A stretch of 64,000 nt of DNA. It comes from Verrucomicrobiia bacterium. Its GTDB lineage: Bacteria > Verrucomicrobiota > Verrucomicrobiia > JADLBR01 > JAIBCM01. Each line of letters opens with the position of its first letter. The stretch's first letter is position 1. The notes beneath the pieces are model-generated. The model ran no database searches. It was given only the letters and a program-made list of their open reading frames with translations, and was not told the origin of the DNA. The position numbers and the translations under genes were made by a program. The stretch covers positions 211,604 to 275,603 of the forward strand of contig JAIBCM010000004.1 in NCBI GenBank assembly GCA_019694135.1, in the 5' to 3' direction. This document shows, one piece after another, positions 8,351-18,293 of the stretch.

Positions 8351-10213
8351 TCAACTGGTTTCCAAAGGCAATTCGAGCGTGAATGAGCTTCCACCGCCTT
8401 TTCGAGGTTCATAATCAATATCGCCTCCATGCGAGCGAGCAATTCTCCGTGCTAACGTTAATCCCAAGCCTGAGCCTTGAATGCCGCTGTTGAGAGAGTT
8501 GTGGGCACGGAAAAATTTTTCGAAAATCTTTTCTTCACAACCTTTGGGTACTCCATCACCACGGTCTTTTACGGAAATGCGCACTTTCGATTGATCCATC
8601 GGACAACTGATTTCGATGTCGATTCGGCGATTTTTGCCACCATATTTTTCAGCATTGGAGAGAAGATTGAGAATAATTTGTCCAATTGCGTCGCGATCAG
8701 CTTTGATGAGGCAAGAAGCCTGCGTGTTTTCCAGGTTTAATTGAAACCCATTTGCTTCTAAGTGAGGTTTGTAATTTGTCACAATGTCTTCAACGATTTT
8801 GACTAAATCGCAACTTTGCATGTCATAATTTTTTTCGCCCCGTTCCATGCGCGAAAAATCTAAAATATTATTAATAAGTCGCGTTAAACGATTGGCTTCG
8901 GAGGAAATGATTTTTAAGTAGGATTGTTGTTTTTCTTCAACGATGGTTTTGCCAGAGGTTAACAATTCTGAGAAAATTCGAATAGAAGTTAAAGGCGTTT
9001 TGAGTTCGTGGGAAACGTTGCTAACAAAATCGGTTTTTTGTCGCGCGAGTTTGACTTGGCGATGCAGATCGGAAAAGATGAGCCAGCCCCCTACGATAAT
9101 GGCTAATACGAGAACTAGAACAATGAGGCTGATGGTGAGTTTTAAGGTTTGTGCGGATTGATTGAGTTTTTTAGGGTTAAGCAAATAGGCGGCGACTTCC
9201 CAGTGAGGCAACATTTCACCAATTTCTGTGGCGACAAAGGGGCGTTTCCAATCGGTTTGATAATCTTTTTCGCTTAAAGCGATGGGTTTGCCTTTTTCAT
9301 CCAGAACCGCGAGACAAATTTCGCTGCCGTTTTCGTATTGAGGTTGATAGGCCGCAATGGTTGTTTTAATTTTTTCTCGAATTTGGTTTAAATTGAGTTG
9401 CGCCCCAAAAATGAGTTGAGGATCGCGAGGGGAACGATACCACATGATCAACTTTAATTGATTTTGTAAAAAGCGCGCTAAAACACCTGAAGTAGAAGTG
9501 CCCACGATTTGACGAAATTCCGCTTCTTGACTTTCTAATTGTGAAATCGCTTGGGTTTGCGGTTTTAAATCTTTTTGTGGAATAACGTTGCGAACGATAT
9601 TGGCTTTGGGTTTGGAAACTAATCCTTTATCGGAAAAATCCTCTTTTTGGGATCGTTTCATTTTTGGAGTAGAAGCCTGAGAGGAGACAGGGGCTTGTTG
9701 AACACTTTCATTCAATGCTTCGTTTTCATAGGCCTTTTCTTCTGTTTGAAAAGTTTCGGATATGGGTTTTTCTTTATTTTCTTCAATCGTTTTTCTTTGA
9801 TAAACTTCGACTGTTTCTTGGTTGTTGAGAAAAAGTGAGTTGTCAGTTAAAAATCGTTTCGCAACTGGCCCGTCCAAAGGGGAGGGTGAGAGAATCACGC
9901 CATCGACAAAAACAACAAAACCCACTTCTGCCCACGGCCATTTTGCAGTGAGCTCTCGATTAAATTCGGGAGCCATTTCGCGTAAATGACGATCGGCTAA
10001 CAAATCTTCCACTTGTTGACCGAAGTCAGTTTGGATATCGGAAATGGTGTTGCGAATGGTTTCAGCAGTGGATTCGGTGGTGCTTTGATGAATTAACGCC
10101 TGTTGGCGTTCCATGACAAATTGTTGATCCCTCAGAGATCGAATGGCCAAAAAGGCTAGCAGCAAACTAGGAGTTAATACGGCTGCTAGAAAAACAACGG
10201 CCACTCGTCTCAT
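8351..10213 (-). CDS. Membrane sensor histidine kinase with large periplasmic domain
   Basis: A 620-aa protein. TM1 is about residues 5-26, an unusually long periplasmic region spans 27-358, and TM2 is about 359-381. A HisKA domain follows with VSHELKTPLTSIRIF (phosphoacceptor His402), then HATPase_c with DRGDGVPKG and GSGLGLTLARRIARSHGG. Residues 140-230 of the periplasmic part are low-complexity and rich in Lys, Glu and Gln, probably disordered. The rest shows no PAS or Cache signature I can name. The stop lies 5 nt before the regulator's ATG, so the two form one two-component system. Confidence 0.93.
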   Translation of the reverse strand: MRRVAVVFLAAVLTPSLLLAFLAIRSLRDQQFVMERQQALIHQSTTESTAETIRNTISDIQTDFGQQVEDLLADRHLREMAPEFNRELTAKWPWAEVGFVVFVDGVILSPSPLDGPVAKRFLTDNSLFLNNQETVEVYQRKTIEENKEKPISETFQTEEKAYENEALNESVQQAPVSSQASTPKMKRSQKEDFSDKGLVSKPKANIVRNVIPQKDLKPQTQAISQLESQEAEFRQIVGTSTSGVLARFLQNQLKLIMWYRSPRDPQLIFGAQLNLNQIREKIKTTIAAYQPQYENGSEICLAVLDEKGKPIALSEKDYQTDWKRPFVATEIGEMLPHWEVAAYLLNPKKLNQSAQTLKLTISLIVLVLVLAIIVGGWLIFSDLHRQVKLARQKTDFVSNVSHELKTPLTSIRIFSELLTSGKTIVEEKQQSYLKIISSEANRLTRLINNILDFSRMERGEKNYDMQSCDLVKIVEDIVTNYKPHLEANGFQLNLENTQASCLIKADRDAIGQIILNLLSNAEKYGGKNRRIDIEISCPMDQSKVRISVKDRGDGVPKGCEEKIFEKFFRAHNSLNSGIQGSGLGLTLARRIARSHGGDIDYEPRKGGGSSFTLELPLETS

Positions 10214-10258
10214 GTCGGGATTATTCCGGAAATTATCGTTTACGGCAATGTCTGTTTA

Positions 10259-11584
10259 TTATTTTGCGTTTTTTTGTTTATAAACATCCGATTTTAGCAC
10301 TTTACGTTGTGATTTGCTCATCGAACCACTTTCCATATCTTCTGCTTGTTCGCGCAAGGCTTGTTGTTCTTTTTTAATTTTGGGTTGCATCGCAACAGGC
10401 GCGCTCGCATAGGCCGCATCTAATTTTTCCATTTGTCGATTTAATGTTTGGCTAGCGGCTCGATAATCATTAGCGTCGGCTTGTTCCACTGCTTTATTTC
10501 TTGCAGTCACATTGCCCATTAACTCCCGTTCTGTTGCTACGGTTTGATTGATGGAAGATTCGGCTTTTTTATGATCTTTGGTGTATTGAACTTGCACGGT
10601 TTTTTCTACCGTTTGCATTTTTCCTGATTCTGTTTCATCGGAAAAGGAGGTTTTTATTTTGGCAACGGTCAAGGTTTGATCCGGCTTACCTTTGGGCAAA
10701 CGACAGCGTAAAAAGACGTAACGATTTTGGCCGGAAGCCAGTTGGTTAAGATTAATTTTGGCATAACCTTTCTTAAATTGTTCATCGCGACCCATTAAAT
10801 CAATAGGTTCCACGCCAGGAGGCAAAGTGATTTCTAAGCAAATATTTCGGGCGACAACAGAAAAGAGTTCGCCTAATTCTTTAGAAAAAATGTCCGGTAA
10901 ATCTTCAACATCTTTAACATAATAATAATTTGCATCGCTAGCTTCTGCTAATGAAGCCATCAAATCTTCATTGTAATCGTCGCCGATGCCCATGGTTGTG
11001 ACGGCAATGCCATCTTTGGCAATGCGTTGGCCTAAAGCGCTGATTTCGGAGTTGGAACTAGGCCCAATGTTGGCGAGACCATCTGACAGTAAAATGACGC
11101 GATTAATTTTTTTAGCAGAAAAATAGCGTTGCACTTGGTCGGCGCCTTGTTCGACACCTGAGTAAAGTGCGGTGCCTCCACCGGCTTCAATTCGTGAAAT
11201 GCGAGATTTCAATCGATCTTTATCTTCCACGGGTTGTGCTGGGATTAGGATTTGAACTTCGTTGTCATAAACTACGAGTGAAAAAATATCTTCGTCAGAA
11301 AGTTGATTAACGAGGGCAATGGCCGCTTGTTTGGCTTGCTCGAGCTTGGCGCCTTCCATTGATCCTGAGCGATCTAGCACGACGGCGAGATTTAAGGGGA
11401 GGCGATGGTGATGATGTGGAATGTGTGAGGCGGTGAGGTCAATTTTGATTGCCACCTCTTTTTCGTCATCGACTAAGAGCACTTCCTGATCAGGATTCAC
11501 TTTAACTTCCAGGGTTTCCTTTGCGTGGACGGAAAAAATAAAAAGTCCGGCAAAGCCAATTAAGAGTAATCGAAATAATTTCAT
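10259..11584 (-). CDS. Secreted/anchored VWA-domain protein
   Basis: A 441-aa protein with an N-terminal signal peptide or anchor (residues 1-21, cleavage after VHA likely). A von Willebrand factor A domain spans about 60-240. The MIDAS motif is intact: DRSGSMEG (D71, S73, S75), a Thr in GGGTALYSG, and LLSDGLANIG. The C-terminal 200 residues are beta-rich, then charged and helical. It resembles the TIGR03503/YfbK-like group of periplasmic VWA proteins. It is 45 nt upstream of the kinase on the same strand, so it may feed signals to or be regulated with that system (inference). Confidence 0.88.
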   Translation of the reverse strand: MKLFRLLLIGFAGLFIFSVHAKETLEVKVNPDQEVLLVDDEKEVAIKIDLTASHIPHHHHRLPLNLAVVLDRSGSMEGAKLEQAKQAAIALVNQLSDEDIFSLVVYDNEVQILIPAQPVEDKDRLKSRISRIEAGGGTALYSGVEQGADQVQRYFSAKKINRVILLSDGLANIGPSSNSEISALGQRIAKDGIAVTTMGIGDDYNEDLMASLAEASDANYYYVKDVEDLPDIFSKELGELFSVVARNICLEITLPPGVEPIDLMGRDEQFKKGYAKINLNQLASGQNRYVFLRCRLPKGKPDQTLTVAKIKTSFSDETESGKMQTVEKTVQVQYTKDHKKAESSINQTVATERELMGNVTARNKAVEQADANDYRAASQTLNRQMEKLDAAYASAPVAMQPKIKKEQQALREQAEDMESGSMSKSQRKVLKSDVYKQKNAK

Positions 11585-11686
11585 ATATCATATGATGACA
11601 TAGGTGGTGCAATGGGTTGTTATCGGGCTGTAAAAGAATTGTAAAAAAATTGTGATGGTCTATTGCTTGGTAGTTCTAATTATTGC

Positions 11687-12475
11687 ATGAAATCTTTTTC
11701 CCCTTCTGTTTTTTCTGAAGCGTTGCATCGATGCCATGATTATCGAGCTTTGATTCAGGGATGGAAAAAAGCGGCAAAAAAAATGGGTGTAAAACTTCAG
11801 CCTTACAGTAATTATGATGGAGAGACGCTTTATTATTTAAGCAATGGATGCCCCGAGTCTTCAAAAGATTTTTCACTTTATCTTTCGGCTGGGATTCATG
11901 GCGATGAGCCTGCCGGGCCTACTGCGCTTTTGCGATGGGCAGAATGTCATGTAAAAGAATTAAAAAAAATCCATTATTTGATATTTCCTTGTTTGAATCC
12001 TTGGGGAATTAAAAATAATTTTCGTTACGATTCAAAAGGAAATGATCTCAATCGATTTTTTAAAGCAGGTGTGAAATTAGTCCCGTTTGTTGCGTGGCGA
12101 CGATTATTGAAACAGTTTCGATTTGATGCTGCATTGATGTTGCATGAAGACTACGATGCGCAAGGTGTTTATCTTTATGAATTGGATCGAACAGGTGATC
12201 GTTGGGGAGCGGATTTGATTCAAGCAGTGCAATCCTGGATTGTGCCGGAACCGCGGAGAAGGGTGGATGGGCGACGTTGTAAGGATGGTTTAATTCAGCC
12301 GGTTATTGATCTGAAGCGGTTAAATTTGCATCCCGAAGCCATTTATCTTTATTTTCATCATACGGATCGTTCTATCACAATCGAAACACCTTCGGAATTT
12401 AGTTTGGCGCGACGTGTCGAAGCTCAAGTGGCGATGATACAGAAAGCGGTGCAGCGACTTATTCAAAGAAGGTGA
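11687..12475 (+). CDS. M14-family metallopeptidase-like protein
   Basis: A 262-aa protein from ATG at 11687; an upstream TTG in frame is less likely. It has the M14 zinc site: SAGIHGDEPAG (His71 and Glu74), a third ligand His153 in MLHEDYDA, and the catalytic Glu233 in ITIETPSEF. NDLNRFF (119-125) fits the substrate-binding Asn-Arg pair. There is no signal peptide. This resembles the compact succinylglutamate desuccinylase/aspartoacylase and murein-peptide amidase (MpaA-like) branch. The substrate is unknown. It is divergent from the VWA gene, with a 102-nt shared upstream region. Confidence 0.85.
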   Translation: MKSFSPSVFSEALHRCHDYRALIQGWKKAAKKMGVKLQPYSNYDGETLYYLSNGCPESSKDFSLYLSAGIHGDEPAGPTALLRWAECHVKELKKIHYLIFPCLNPWGIKNNFRYDSKGNDLNRFFKAGVKLVPFVAWRRLLKQFRFDAALMLHEDYDAQGVYLYELDRTGDRWGADLIQAVQSWIVPEPRRRVDGRRCKDGLIQPVIDLKRLNLHPEAIYLYFHHTDRSITIETPSEFSLARRVEAQVAMIQKAVQRLIQRR

Positions 12476-12482
12476 AAATAGT

Positions 12483-12507
12483 TTGAGGTCGCAAAATGCG
12501 ATCTCAA
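12483..12507. terminator. Hairpin between convergent genes, likely bidirectional terminator
   Basis: TTGAGGTCGC and GCGATCTCAA form a 10-bp stem (one G-T pair) around loop AAAAT. It lies between the stops of the convergent M14 and ymdB genes. The T-tracts on either side are short, so termination efficiency is uncertain. Confidence 0.55.
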
Positions 12508-12518
12508 GTAGCCAAATT

Positions 12519-13316
12519 TTAAGGTGAATTTTTTGTTGCCTCACGAAATTGAACACGCTCAATTTTGGTTGCGAGTCCGGAAGTTTCATCGACTTCAATA
12601 AAAGCGCCGTTGATTCGAATATCGCGCTGGCTCAAATACCAACGTTGCGGAAGAAGGGTAAGGTAACGCTGAATGACGCCTTCTGCCTCGCGACCGATTA
12701 CTGAATCATGTGCGCCACACATGCCAACATCGGTTTGATAAGCGGTGCCTTTTGGAAAAATTTCCTCGTCAGCTGTGGCCACGTGCGTGTGTGTGCCCAC
12801 AACAGCAGAAACCTTTCCATCCAAAAATCGGCCAAAAGCAATTTTTTCGGAAGTTGCTTCTGCATGAAAATCAACCAAAATACAATTCGTTTCTTTTTTT
12901 ATTTCTTTAAGAATTGGTTCGATCAACAAAAAAGGGTTATCTAATTCTGGTTTGATAAAGGTGCGTCCTTGGGCGTTGATGATGCCGAGTTTTTTTCCAT
13001 TGCCTTGAACGATGACATGGCCTTTACCTGGAGTGCCTTCGGGGTAGTTAAGAGGGCGCAATAAGCGAGGTTCTGTTTCGAAATAGGAAACCACTTCTTT
13101 TTGATCCCAAACGTGATCGCCGAGCGTGATCACATCCGCGCCGTAGCGCATGAGTTCAATCGCTAGTTTGGAAGTGATGCCATTGCCGCCGGCTGCATTT
13201 TCACCATTGATGATCACAAAGTCGGGTTGATATTTTTCTTGGGCTAAAGGTAAAAGATTTTTTACGGCTTCGCGTCCCGGTTCTCCCACAACATCGCCTA
13301 AAAAAATGATTCGCAT
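12519..13316 (-). CDS. ymdB: YmdB-family metallophosphoesterase
   Basis: A 265-aa protein of the TIGR00282 family, known in Bacillus as a 2',3'-cyclic nucleotide phosphodiesterase. Metal-binding motifs are all present: FLGDVVGEPGR (Asp8), IINGENAAGG (Glu39, Asn40), TLGDHVWDQKE (Asp67, His68), VDFHAEATSEK and GTHTHV. Length is typical. It is followed on the same strand by nothing, as its stop faces the M14 gene. It begins 7 nt after the mqnD stop, so the two are probably cotranscribed. Confidence 0.95.
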   Translation of the reverse strand: MRIIFLGDVVGEPGREAVKNLLPLAQEKYQPDFVIINGENAAGGNGITSKLAIELMRYGADVITLGDHVWDQKEVVSYFETEPRLLRPLNYPEGTPGKGHVIVQGNGKKLGIINAQGRTFIKPELDNPFLLIEPILKEIKKETNCILVDFHAEATSEKIAFGRFLDGKVSAVVGTHTHVATADEEIFPKGTAYQTDVGMCGAHDSVIGREAEGVIQRYLTLLPQRWYLSQRDIRINGAFIEVDETSGLATKIERVQFREATKNSP

Positions 13317-13323
13317 AATGATA

Positions 13324-14166
13324 TTAAATAAATTCTATTTCTCCGACCTGGGGAATAAAGCCTTTTTCCGCACTACGATTTAAAAAAGTTTTTATGGCTT
13401 TTTTGCCTCGATCGCCATAGTCCAGGGTTAATTCATTCACATACATGCCGATGAACTGGTCTGCGTCTTGCGCGTTAAGTCCGCGTCCTAAAGGGAGAGC
13501 ATGTTGCACACCAGCTTCGCGATGGGTTAGGCCGTAATGAATGCTCTTTTTTAAAAGAGTTGAAATGGATTGCATAGAGGTTTTGCCCAGAGATCGTTTG
13601 ATGGCATTGCCACCTAAAGGTAAAGGAAGGCCATCGGTTTCTTGAAACCACCATTTGCCTAAATCTTCGCATAAAACAAAGCCCTCTTTTTGATAGGTGA
13701 GTTGGCCCTCGTGAATGAGTAATCCCACTTCGGCTTCGTTGCGATGTAGTGCGTCAAAAATTTGATCAAAAGGAACCATGACAAAAGAGAAAGCTTCACC
13801 GCCTTTGCCATCTAAATAAAGTTGTAGGGCAAGATAAGCGCTGGTCATTGTGCCTGGCACGGCGATTCGCACTTTTTTCAAATCTTTTTTAGCGTGAAAT
13901 TTTTTCCCCACTAAAATAGGGCCGTAATTATCACCCATGCTTGCGCCGCTAGAGAGTAAAGCATAATGCTTCGTTAAATGAGCGTAGGCATGAATCGAAA
14001 CGGCCGTGATATCGAGTTCTTGGCGTGTGGCGCGTTCGTTAAGGGTTTGGATGTCTTGTAAGATGTGTTCGAATTCAAATTCGCCCGTGTCGATTTTATG
14101 TTTGGCCAAGGCGTAAAACATAAAAGCGTCATCGGGATCGGGGCTGTGACCGAGAGTAAGTTTCAT
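13324..14166 (-). CDS. mqnD: 1,4-dihydroxy-6-naphthoate synthase (futalosine menaquinone pathway)
   Basis: A 280-aa protein with the MqnD N-terminus LGHSPDPDDAFMFYAL (5-20) and downstream ILQDIQTLNERA, plus SIHAYAHLTKHYALLSSG. The family converts cyclic de-hypoxanthinyl futalosine to dihydroxynaphthoate and has a periplasmic-binding-protein-like fold, but without a signal peptide, as here. It implies that the organism makes menaquinone by the futalosine route. Other mqn genes are not in this window. Confidence 0.92.
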   Translation of the reverse strand: MKLTLGHSPDPDDAFMFYALAKHKIDTGEFEFEHILQDIQTLNERATRQELDITAVSIHAYAHLTKHYALLSSGASMGDNYGPILVGKKFHAKKDLKKVRIAVPGTMTSAYLALQLYLDGKGGEAFSFVMVPFDQIFDALHRNEAEVGLLIHEGQLTYQKEGFVLCEDLGKWWFQETDGLPLPLGGNAIKRSLGKTSMQSISTLLKKSIHYGLTHREAGVQHALPLGRGLNAQDADQFIGMYVNELTLDYGDRGKKAIKTFLNRSAEKGFIPQVGEIEFI

Positions 14167-14192
14167 AAGAGAAAATTATTTCTTTTCAAAAA

Positions 14193-14549
14193 TCACATAA
14201 TATTTCGCGAAGTTTCCACATTTTCCCATGTCCCATAAAATCCTTTAGGGATAGCAAAACAGTCTCCGCTATGAAAAATTTCTGTGTTTCCTTCACGATC
14301 AGAAATTTTTACGATTCCGCTTAATAAATAGCAAACTTCGTCTACCGGATAGTTATCCATTAACAGCGTGCAAGGGGTGCATTCCCAAACACCCGCTGTG
14401 AACTGTCCAGAATCATCGATGAAATAATTGTAGCCAGTCTCAAATTTTTCACCAGCAACTGCAATTTCTTTGCTTTCCGAGTTGATATCTTGCAAGCCAA
14501 TGCCTTCTGGACCATTGGAGTTGATTCGAGTTATTGCTAATTTTTTCAT
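14193..14549 (-). CDS. Cupin-domain protein (DUF861/cupin_3 type)
   Basis: A 118-aa single-domain cupin. The conserved segments are GVWECTPCTLLMDNYPVDEV, CYLLSGIVKISD and FHSGDCFAIPKGFYGTWE. These match the DUF861 cupins related to EutQ and ureidoglycine aminohydrolase. The first metal-binding His-x-His is not evident, so catalytic activity is uncertain. It lies 26 nt upstream of mqnD on the same strand and divergent from the deoxyhypusine-synthase-like gene (54 nt between starts). Confidence 0.8.
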   Translation of the reverse strand: MKKLAITRINSNGPEGIGLQDINSESKEIAVAGEKFETGYNYFIDDSGQFTAGVWECTPCTLLMDNYPVDEVCYLLSGIVKISDREGNTEIFHSGDCFAIPKGFYGTWENVETSRNIM

Positions 14550-14603
14550 TTATTTTTCTTCTGTTGCCATTTGTTATAATGTGCAAAGTAAATCAAAAAA
14601 CTC

Positions 14604-15761
14604 ATGAGTAAAAAGAAATTTCAATCATTTGCGCGTCTTGCACCAGGAGGAATTAAAAAAAATATTTCTGCTGCTGATCTTATTGATAGCGCGTTTCAAG
14701 CTTACAATGGCGCGCGTTTAGCCGAAGCGTGTCGACTTTATACGGAAAAAATGTTGGTTTCGAAAGGCACGGTTGGAATGAGTCTCACGGGCGCTTTAAC
14801 ACCGGCGGGTTTGGGGCGTTCGTGTTTAGTTCCTTTGTTGAAATCAGGTTTTGTCGATTGGATCATTAGCACGGGGGCAAATCTTTATCATGATTTGCAT
14901 CATGGTTTGGATATGGAACTTTATCGGGGTTCGCCCTTTATTGATGATCGTGTGTTGCGCAAAGAAGGTATTATTCGTATTTACGATGTTTTATTTGATT
15001 ACGATGTCTTGCTTGATACGGATGCTTTTGTGCGAAAGGTAGTTCAAGGATCTGAATTCCAAATGACGATGGGCACGGATGAGTTTCATTACAAATTAGG
15101 TCGCTATGTTTATGAACGGGAAAAATCGCTAGGCATTGCGGGTAGTTCGCTTTTAAGTGCGGCTTATCAATGTGGGGTTCCGATTTATACTTCTTCGCCG
15201 GGTGACAGTTCTATTGGTATGAACGTGGCGGCGATGTCGTTACGCGAGTCGCGGTTGCAGTTTGATATTAATCGCGATGTGAACCAAACGGCTGCGATTG
15301 TTTATGATGCGAAAGCGCGAGGAGGTTTGAGTAGTGTTTTTATTCTGGGCGGAGGTTCTCCTAAAAATTTCATGTTGCAAACGGAACCACAAATTCAAGA
15401 GGTCATGGGGATTGAGGAAAAGGGGCATGATTACTTTTTACAATGCACCGATGCGCGACCTGATACGGGAGGATTATCGGGTGCGACGCCGGCTGAGGCG
15501 GTGAGTTGGGGAAAAGTGGATCCTGATAAATTGCCGGATTGTGTCGTGGCTTATGTTGATTCCACGGTGGCGTTGCCTTTGATTACAGCTTATGCTTTAA
15601 GCCGGGTAAAACCACGTCCTTTGAAACGTCTTTATAGCAAGCGCGATCAACTTTTAGAAAAATTAAAACAGCAATATCTTAAAACGGGCACGGTTACAAA
15701 AATTAAGCCTACAAAGTCTCGTAAGATTGCGAAACGCAGCAGTTCAGTAGGCTCGAAATAG
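14604..15761 (+). CDS. Deoxyhypusine synthase family protein
   Basis: A 385-aa protein. It aligns by eye with deoxyhypusine synthase: [12 protein letters not shown] (58-69), [30 protein letters not shown], and [17 protein letters not shown], where Lys304 matches the catalytic lysine that forms the enzyme-butylimine intermediate. Bacteria lack eIF5A, and bacterial homologues are thought to act in polyamine metabolism, for example making homospermidine. The actual product here is unknown. The last 30 residues are Lys/Arg-rich. A strong terminator follows immediately, suggesting a monocistronic unit. Confidence 0.9.
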   Translation: MSKKKFQSFARLAPGGIKKNISAADLIDSAFQAYNGARLAEACRLYTEKMLVSKGTVGMSLTGALTPAGLGRSCLVPLLKSGFVDWIISTGANLYHDLHHGLDMELYRGSPFIDDRVLRKEGIIRIYDVLFDYDVLLDTDAFVRKVVQGSEFQMTMGTDEFHYKLGRYVYEREKSLGIAGSSLLSAAYQCGVPIYTSSPGDSSIGMNVAAMSLRESRLQFDINRDVNQTAAIVYDAKARGGLSSVFILGGGSPKNFMLQTEPQIQEVMGIEEKGHDYFLQCTDARPDTGGLSGATPAEAVSWGKVDPDKLPDCVVAYVDSTVALPLITAYALSRVKPRPLKRLYSKRDQLLEKLKQQYLKTGTVTKIKPTKSRKIAKRSSSVGSK

Positions 15762-15771
15762 GCTTGGAAAC

Positions 15772-15800
15772 CCATACGCCATTTGGCGTATGGCCTTTTT
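15772..15800 (+). terminator. Rho-independent terminator after the DHS-like gene
   Basis: A perfect 9-bp stem CCATACGCC / GGCGTATGG with loop ATTT is followed by CCTTTTT. It starts 10 nt after the upstream stop codon. Confidence 0.9.
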
Positions 15801-15825
15801 AAACAAATTTAGCTAGTTTTTTATT

Positions 15826-18267
15826 ATGAGAAAAAATATTTATTTTTATTGGTGGGCTTTGCCTTTGGTTTTGTTAGGTCTTTTTAGTCAGGCACAAGCT
15901 CAGTTTACTACCTTTCAAGGTGCTTCCATGGTCATTGGGCAACCCGATTTTAATACTATTAGTGTTGTAGTGGATCAAACCCATGTTCCTCATGCGAGCG
16001 CATCGGCCATCAGTGCGAAAGGCCATTTTGCAGTGGCTTGTAGCAATGAAGGTCGCATTATGATTTGGAATACGATTCCGACTAACAGTTTGCAACCTGC
16101 CGATGTAGTGGTGGGTAAACCCGATTTTGTGAGCGCAGCGCCAGGAGTTAGTCAGACGCTTATGAATAGTTCCATGGGGGTGGCGTTCAGTCCCGATGGT
16201 GAAAAATTGATTGCGTCTGATTCAGGTAATCATCGTGTTTTAATTTGGAATACAATCCCAACGGTAAACGGTCAAGCCGCTGATATTGTTTTAGGACAAA
16301 CTGATTTTAACACTGGCACAACGGACGGAAATCCAAGTGCAACTAAATTTGAATACCCTACGGGTATTTTTGTAGCGCCGAATGGACAGATGTTTGTTTG
16401 TGATACGTTGAATAATCGCGTGCTACTTTATAACGATATTCCTGAGGCTAGTAATACACCGGCAGATATTGTCATTGGTCAAAATAATATGACTCAGGAT
16501 AGCAATGCGAATGGAGTTAAATTTGTGAATCATCCTGAATATGTAGCCGTTTCTCCAGATGGCCGTTTGATTATTGGTGATCGCGATAATTTTAGAGCCA
16601 CTATTTTTAATACCATTCCCACAGCGGATGGTGCTTCTGCTGATATTGCCATTGGCTTCGGCGGTTTCCCGGGAGATGGTGATCCAGGATGTGACGATGT
16701 GCGTTTTCAATCGCCAACGGGAGTTACGGTTTCACCTAAAGGTTTGTTAGCCATTGGTGATACAGAAAATAATCGCGTTTTAATTTACAACCAAGTGCCT
16801 GACACCAATTTCCCCTCGGCTAATGTGGTTTTAGGTCAACCTGATTTTGTTTCTAACACGCCCTTTAATACTGGCACCAATGCTCAATCTATGGTGCGAC
16901 CGTTTGGTATCAATTTCGATCTTAACGGCCGTCTTTTTGTGAACGGTCCTGACATGAATCGTGTGATGGTTTTTGGTGACTTGCCAACCAATAAAGCGGA
17001 GTTAGCAGTTGATATTAGCTTCAATCTCGCCACTCAAGGCATCGGTGGATTGGTTCAGATGCTTGTGACAGTGAATAACAATGGTGATTCTACTGCGGAT
17101 AATGTCGTGGTCTTTACGGCGCCCCCCGTTGGATTGGTTACAAATGGTGCACCGATTGTGAGCACGGGCACTTATAATATCGCTTCTGGTTTTTGGAGTA
17201 TTCCCAGCTTGGCAAGTGGACAAGCAGCGACGTTAACCATTCCTCTTAGAGTCGATGCCAATGCGCAAGTGGATAACACGTTAACCGCTTATGCTTCCAT
17301 TATGGCCTCGGATGCTTTGGATCCTATTATGACTAACAACGCTGATCGTGCGGAAATTGTCATCGGAGGAGTTATTATTCCTGTTGGAACGGGCATTTAT
17401 GGTGATTTGAATAATGATGGTCGCCCTGACTTGCTCTGGCAGAGAAAGCTGAAACTCGATGGTTCGAAACAAACTGTAGTTGCGGGTTATTTAGCCAATG
17501 GCCAGGGTGGCTTTAGCAGTTCGGAACAAGTGCTGGCTTCCAATACGAAAAAGTTCAGCGTGGTTTCCATTGGTGATTACAACCGCGATGGTTTTTCGGA
17601 TCTCTTTTGGCAAGGTAAAGTCAAAGTTGCGGGAAGTCGCAAGAAGATGAATATGATTCAAGTTTCGCTAGGAAGCTTAAGCAATGGATTTGCAAGTCCG
17701 ACTGCTATTGCTACCAACACGGCAAAATTCAAGCTTGCTACATCACGTGATGTGAATGGTGATGGCATTGAAGACTTGCTCTGGCATGGAAAAATTAAAG
17801 TCGAGGGCACTCGCAAAAAACAACGTGGCGTCCAAGCCTATTTTGGTGATGCCAATGGGGGTTACCCTACCAATGCTTTCATAGCAACGAACACTCTCAA
17901 ACGTGTGTTGGTGACGGCGTATGACTTTAACGCAGACCTTCGTAACGATTTGATTTTTGAAGAAAAAGTGAAAGAAGGTCGTAAACGTGTCAGTCAATTA
18001 AGCGTTTATGAAAATCAAGGCAATGCAGTATTTGATGGTAAAAAAGAACCGGGTAAACCTTATAAAGTCACTGCGCCAGAACCGAAGTTGAAATTTGCTG
18101 CAGCTGGTTTCTTCAATAATGATGGTATTATTGATGTGATCTGGCAACGCAACAAACGAAAGACTCGTTCTGCGATTGCTGGTTATCTCGATGACTCGGG
18201 TAAAGTGATTGACAGTCCCGAAGTGGCGACCAATAAGAAGCCCTGGAATATTGCAGGACCCAAATAA
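15826..18267 (+). CDS. Secreted NHL-repeat / DUF11 / FG-GAP repeat protein
   Basis: An 813-aa protein with a signal peptide (residues 1-25, ending AQA). Residues 30-380 carry about six repeats of the form 'ADIVLGQ.DF ... P.G..V.P.G...V.D..NNRVLIYN.IP', an NHL/six-bladed propeller pattern. Residues about 395-510 are a DUF11/CARDB-like beta domain (VTVNNNGDSTADNVVV). Residues 525-810 carry FG-GAP/VCBS-like repeats (YGDLNNDGRPDLLWQRKL, IGDYNRDGFSDLFWQGKV) with Ca-binding-type DxNxDG loops. Probably an extracellular or surface adhesive protein. It is monocistronic, with a terminator on each side. Confidence 0.85.
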   Translation: MRKNIYFYWWALPLVLLGLFSQAQAQFTTFQGASMVIGQPDFNTISVVVDQTHVPHASASAISAKGHFAVACSNEGRIMIWNTIPTNSLQPADVVVGKPDFVSAAPGVSQTLMNSSMGVAFSPDGEKLIASDSGNHRVLIWNTIPTVNGQAADIVLGQTDFNTGTTDGNPSATKFEYPTGIFVAPNGQMFVCDTLNNRVLLYNDIPEASNTPADIVIGQNNMTQDSNANGVKFVNHPEYVAVSPDGRLIIGDRDNFRATIFNTIPTADGASADIAIGFGGFPGDGDPGCDDVRFQSPTGVTVSPKGLLAIGDTENNRVLIYNQVPDTNFPSANVVLGQPDFVSNTPFNTGTNAQSMVRPFGINFDLNGRLFVNGPDMNRVMVFGDLPTNKAELAVDISFNLATQGIGGLVQMLVTVNNNGDSTADNVVVFTAPPVGLVTNGAPIVSTGTYNIASGFWSIPSLASGQAATLTIPLRVDANAQVDNTLTAYASIMASDALDPIMTNNADRAEIVIGGVIIPVGTGIYGDLNNDGRPDLLWQRKLKLDGSKQTVVAGYLANGQGGFSSSEQVLASNTKKFSVVSIGDYNRDGFSDLFWQGKVKVAGSRKKMNMIQVSLGSLSNGFASPTAIATNTAKFKLATSRDVNGDGIEDLLWHGKIKVEGTRKKQRGVQAYFGDANGGYPTNAFIATNTLKRVLVTAYDFNADLRNDLIFEEKVKEGRKRVSQLSVYENQGNAVFDGKKEPGKPYKVTAPEPKLKFAAAGFFNNDGIIDVIWQRNKRKTRSAIAGYLDDSGKVIDSPEVATNKKPWNIAGPK

Positions 18268-18293
18268 GTAGACTTTCTTACCCCACAAAACTT

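Noticed and set aside
15240..15428. Antisense reading frame inside the DHS-like gene
   Set aside because: Mirror of a well-supported gene, no independent evidence.
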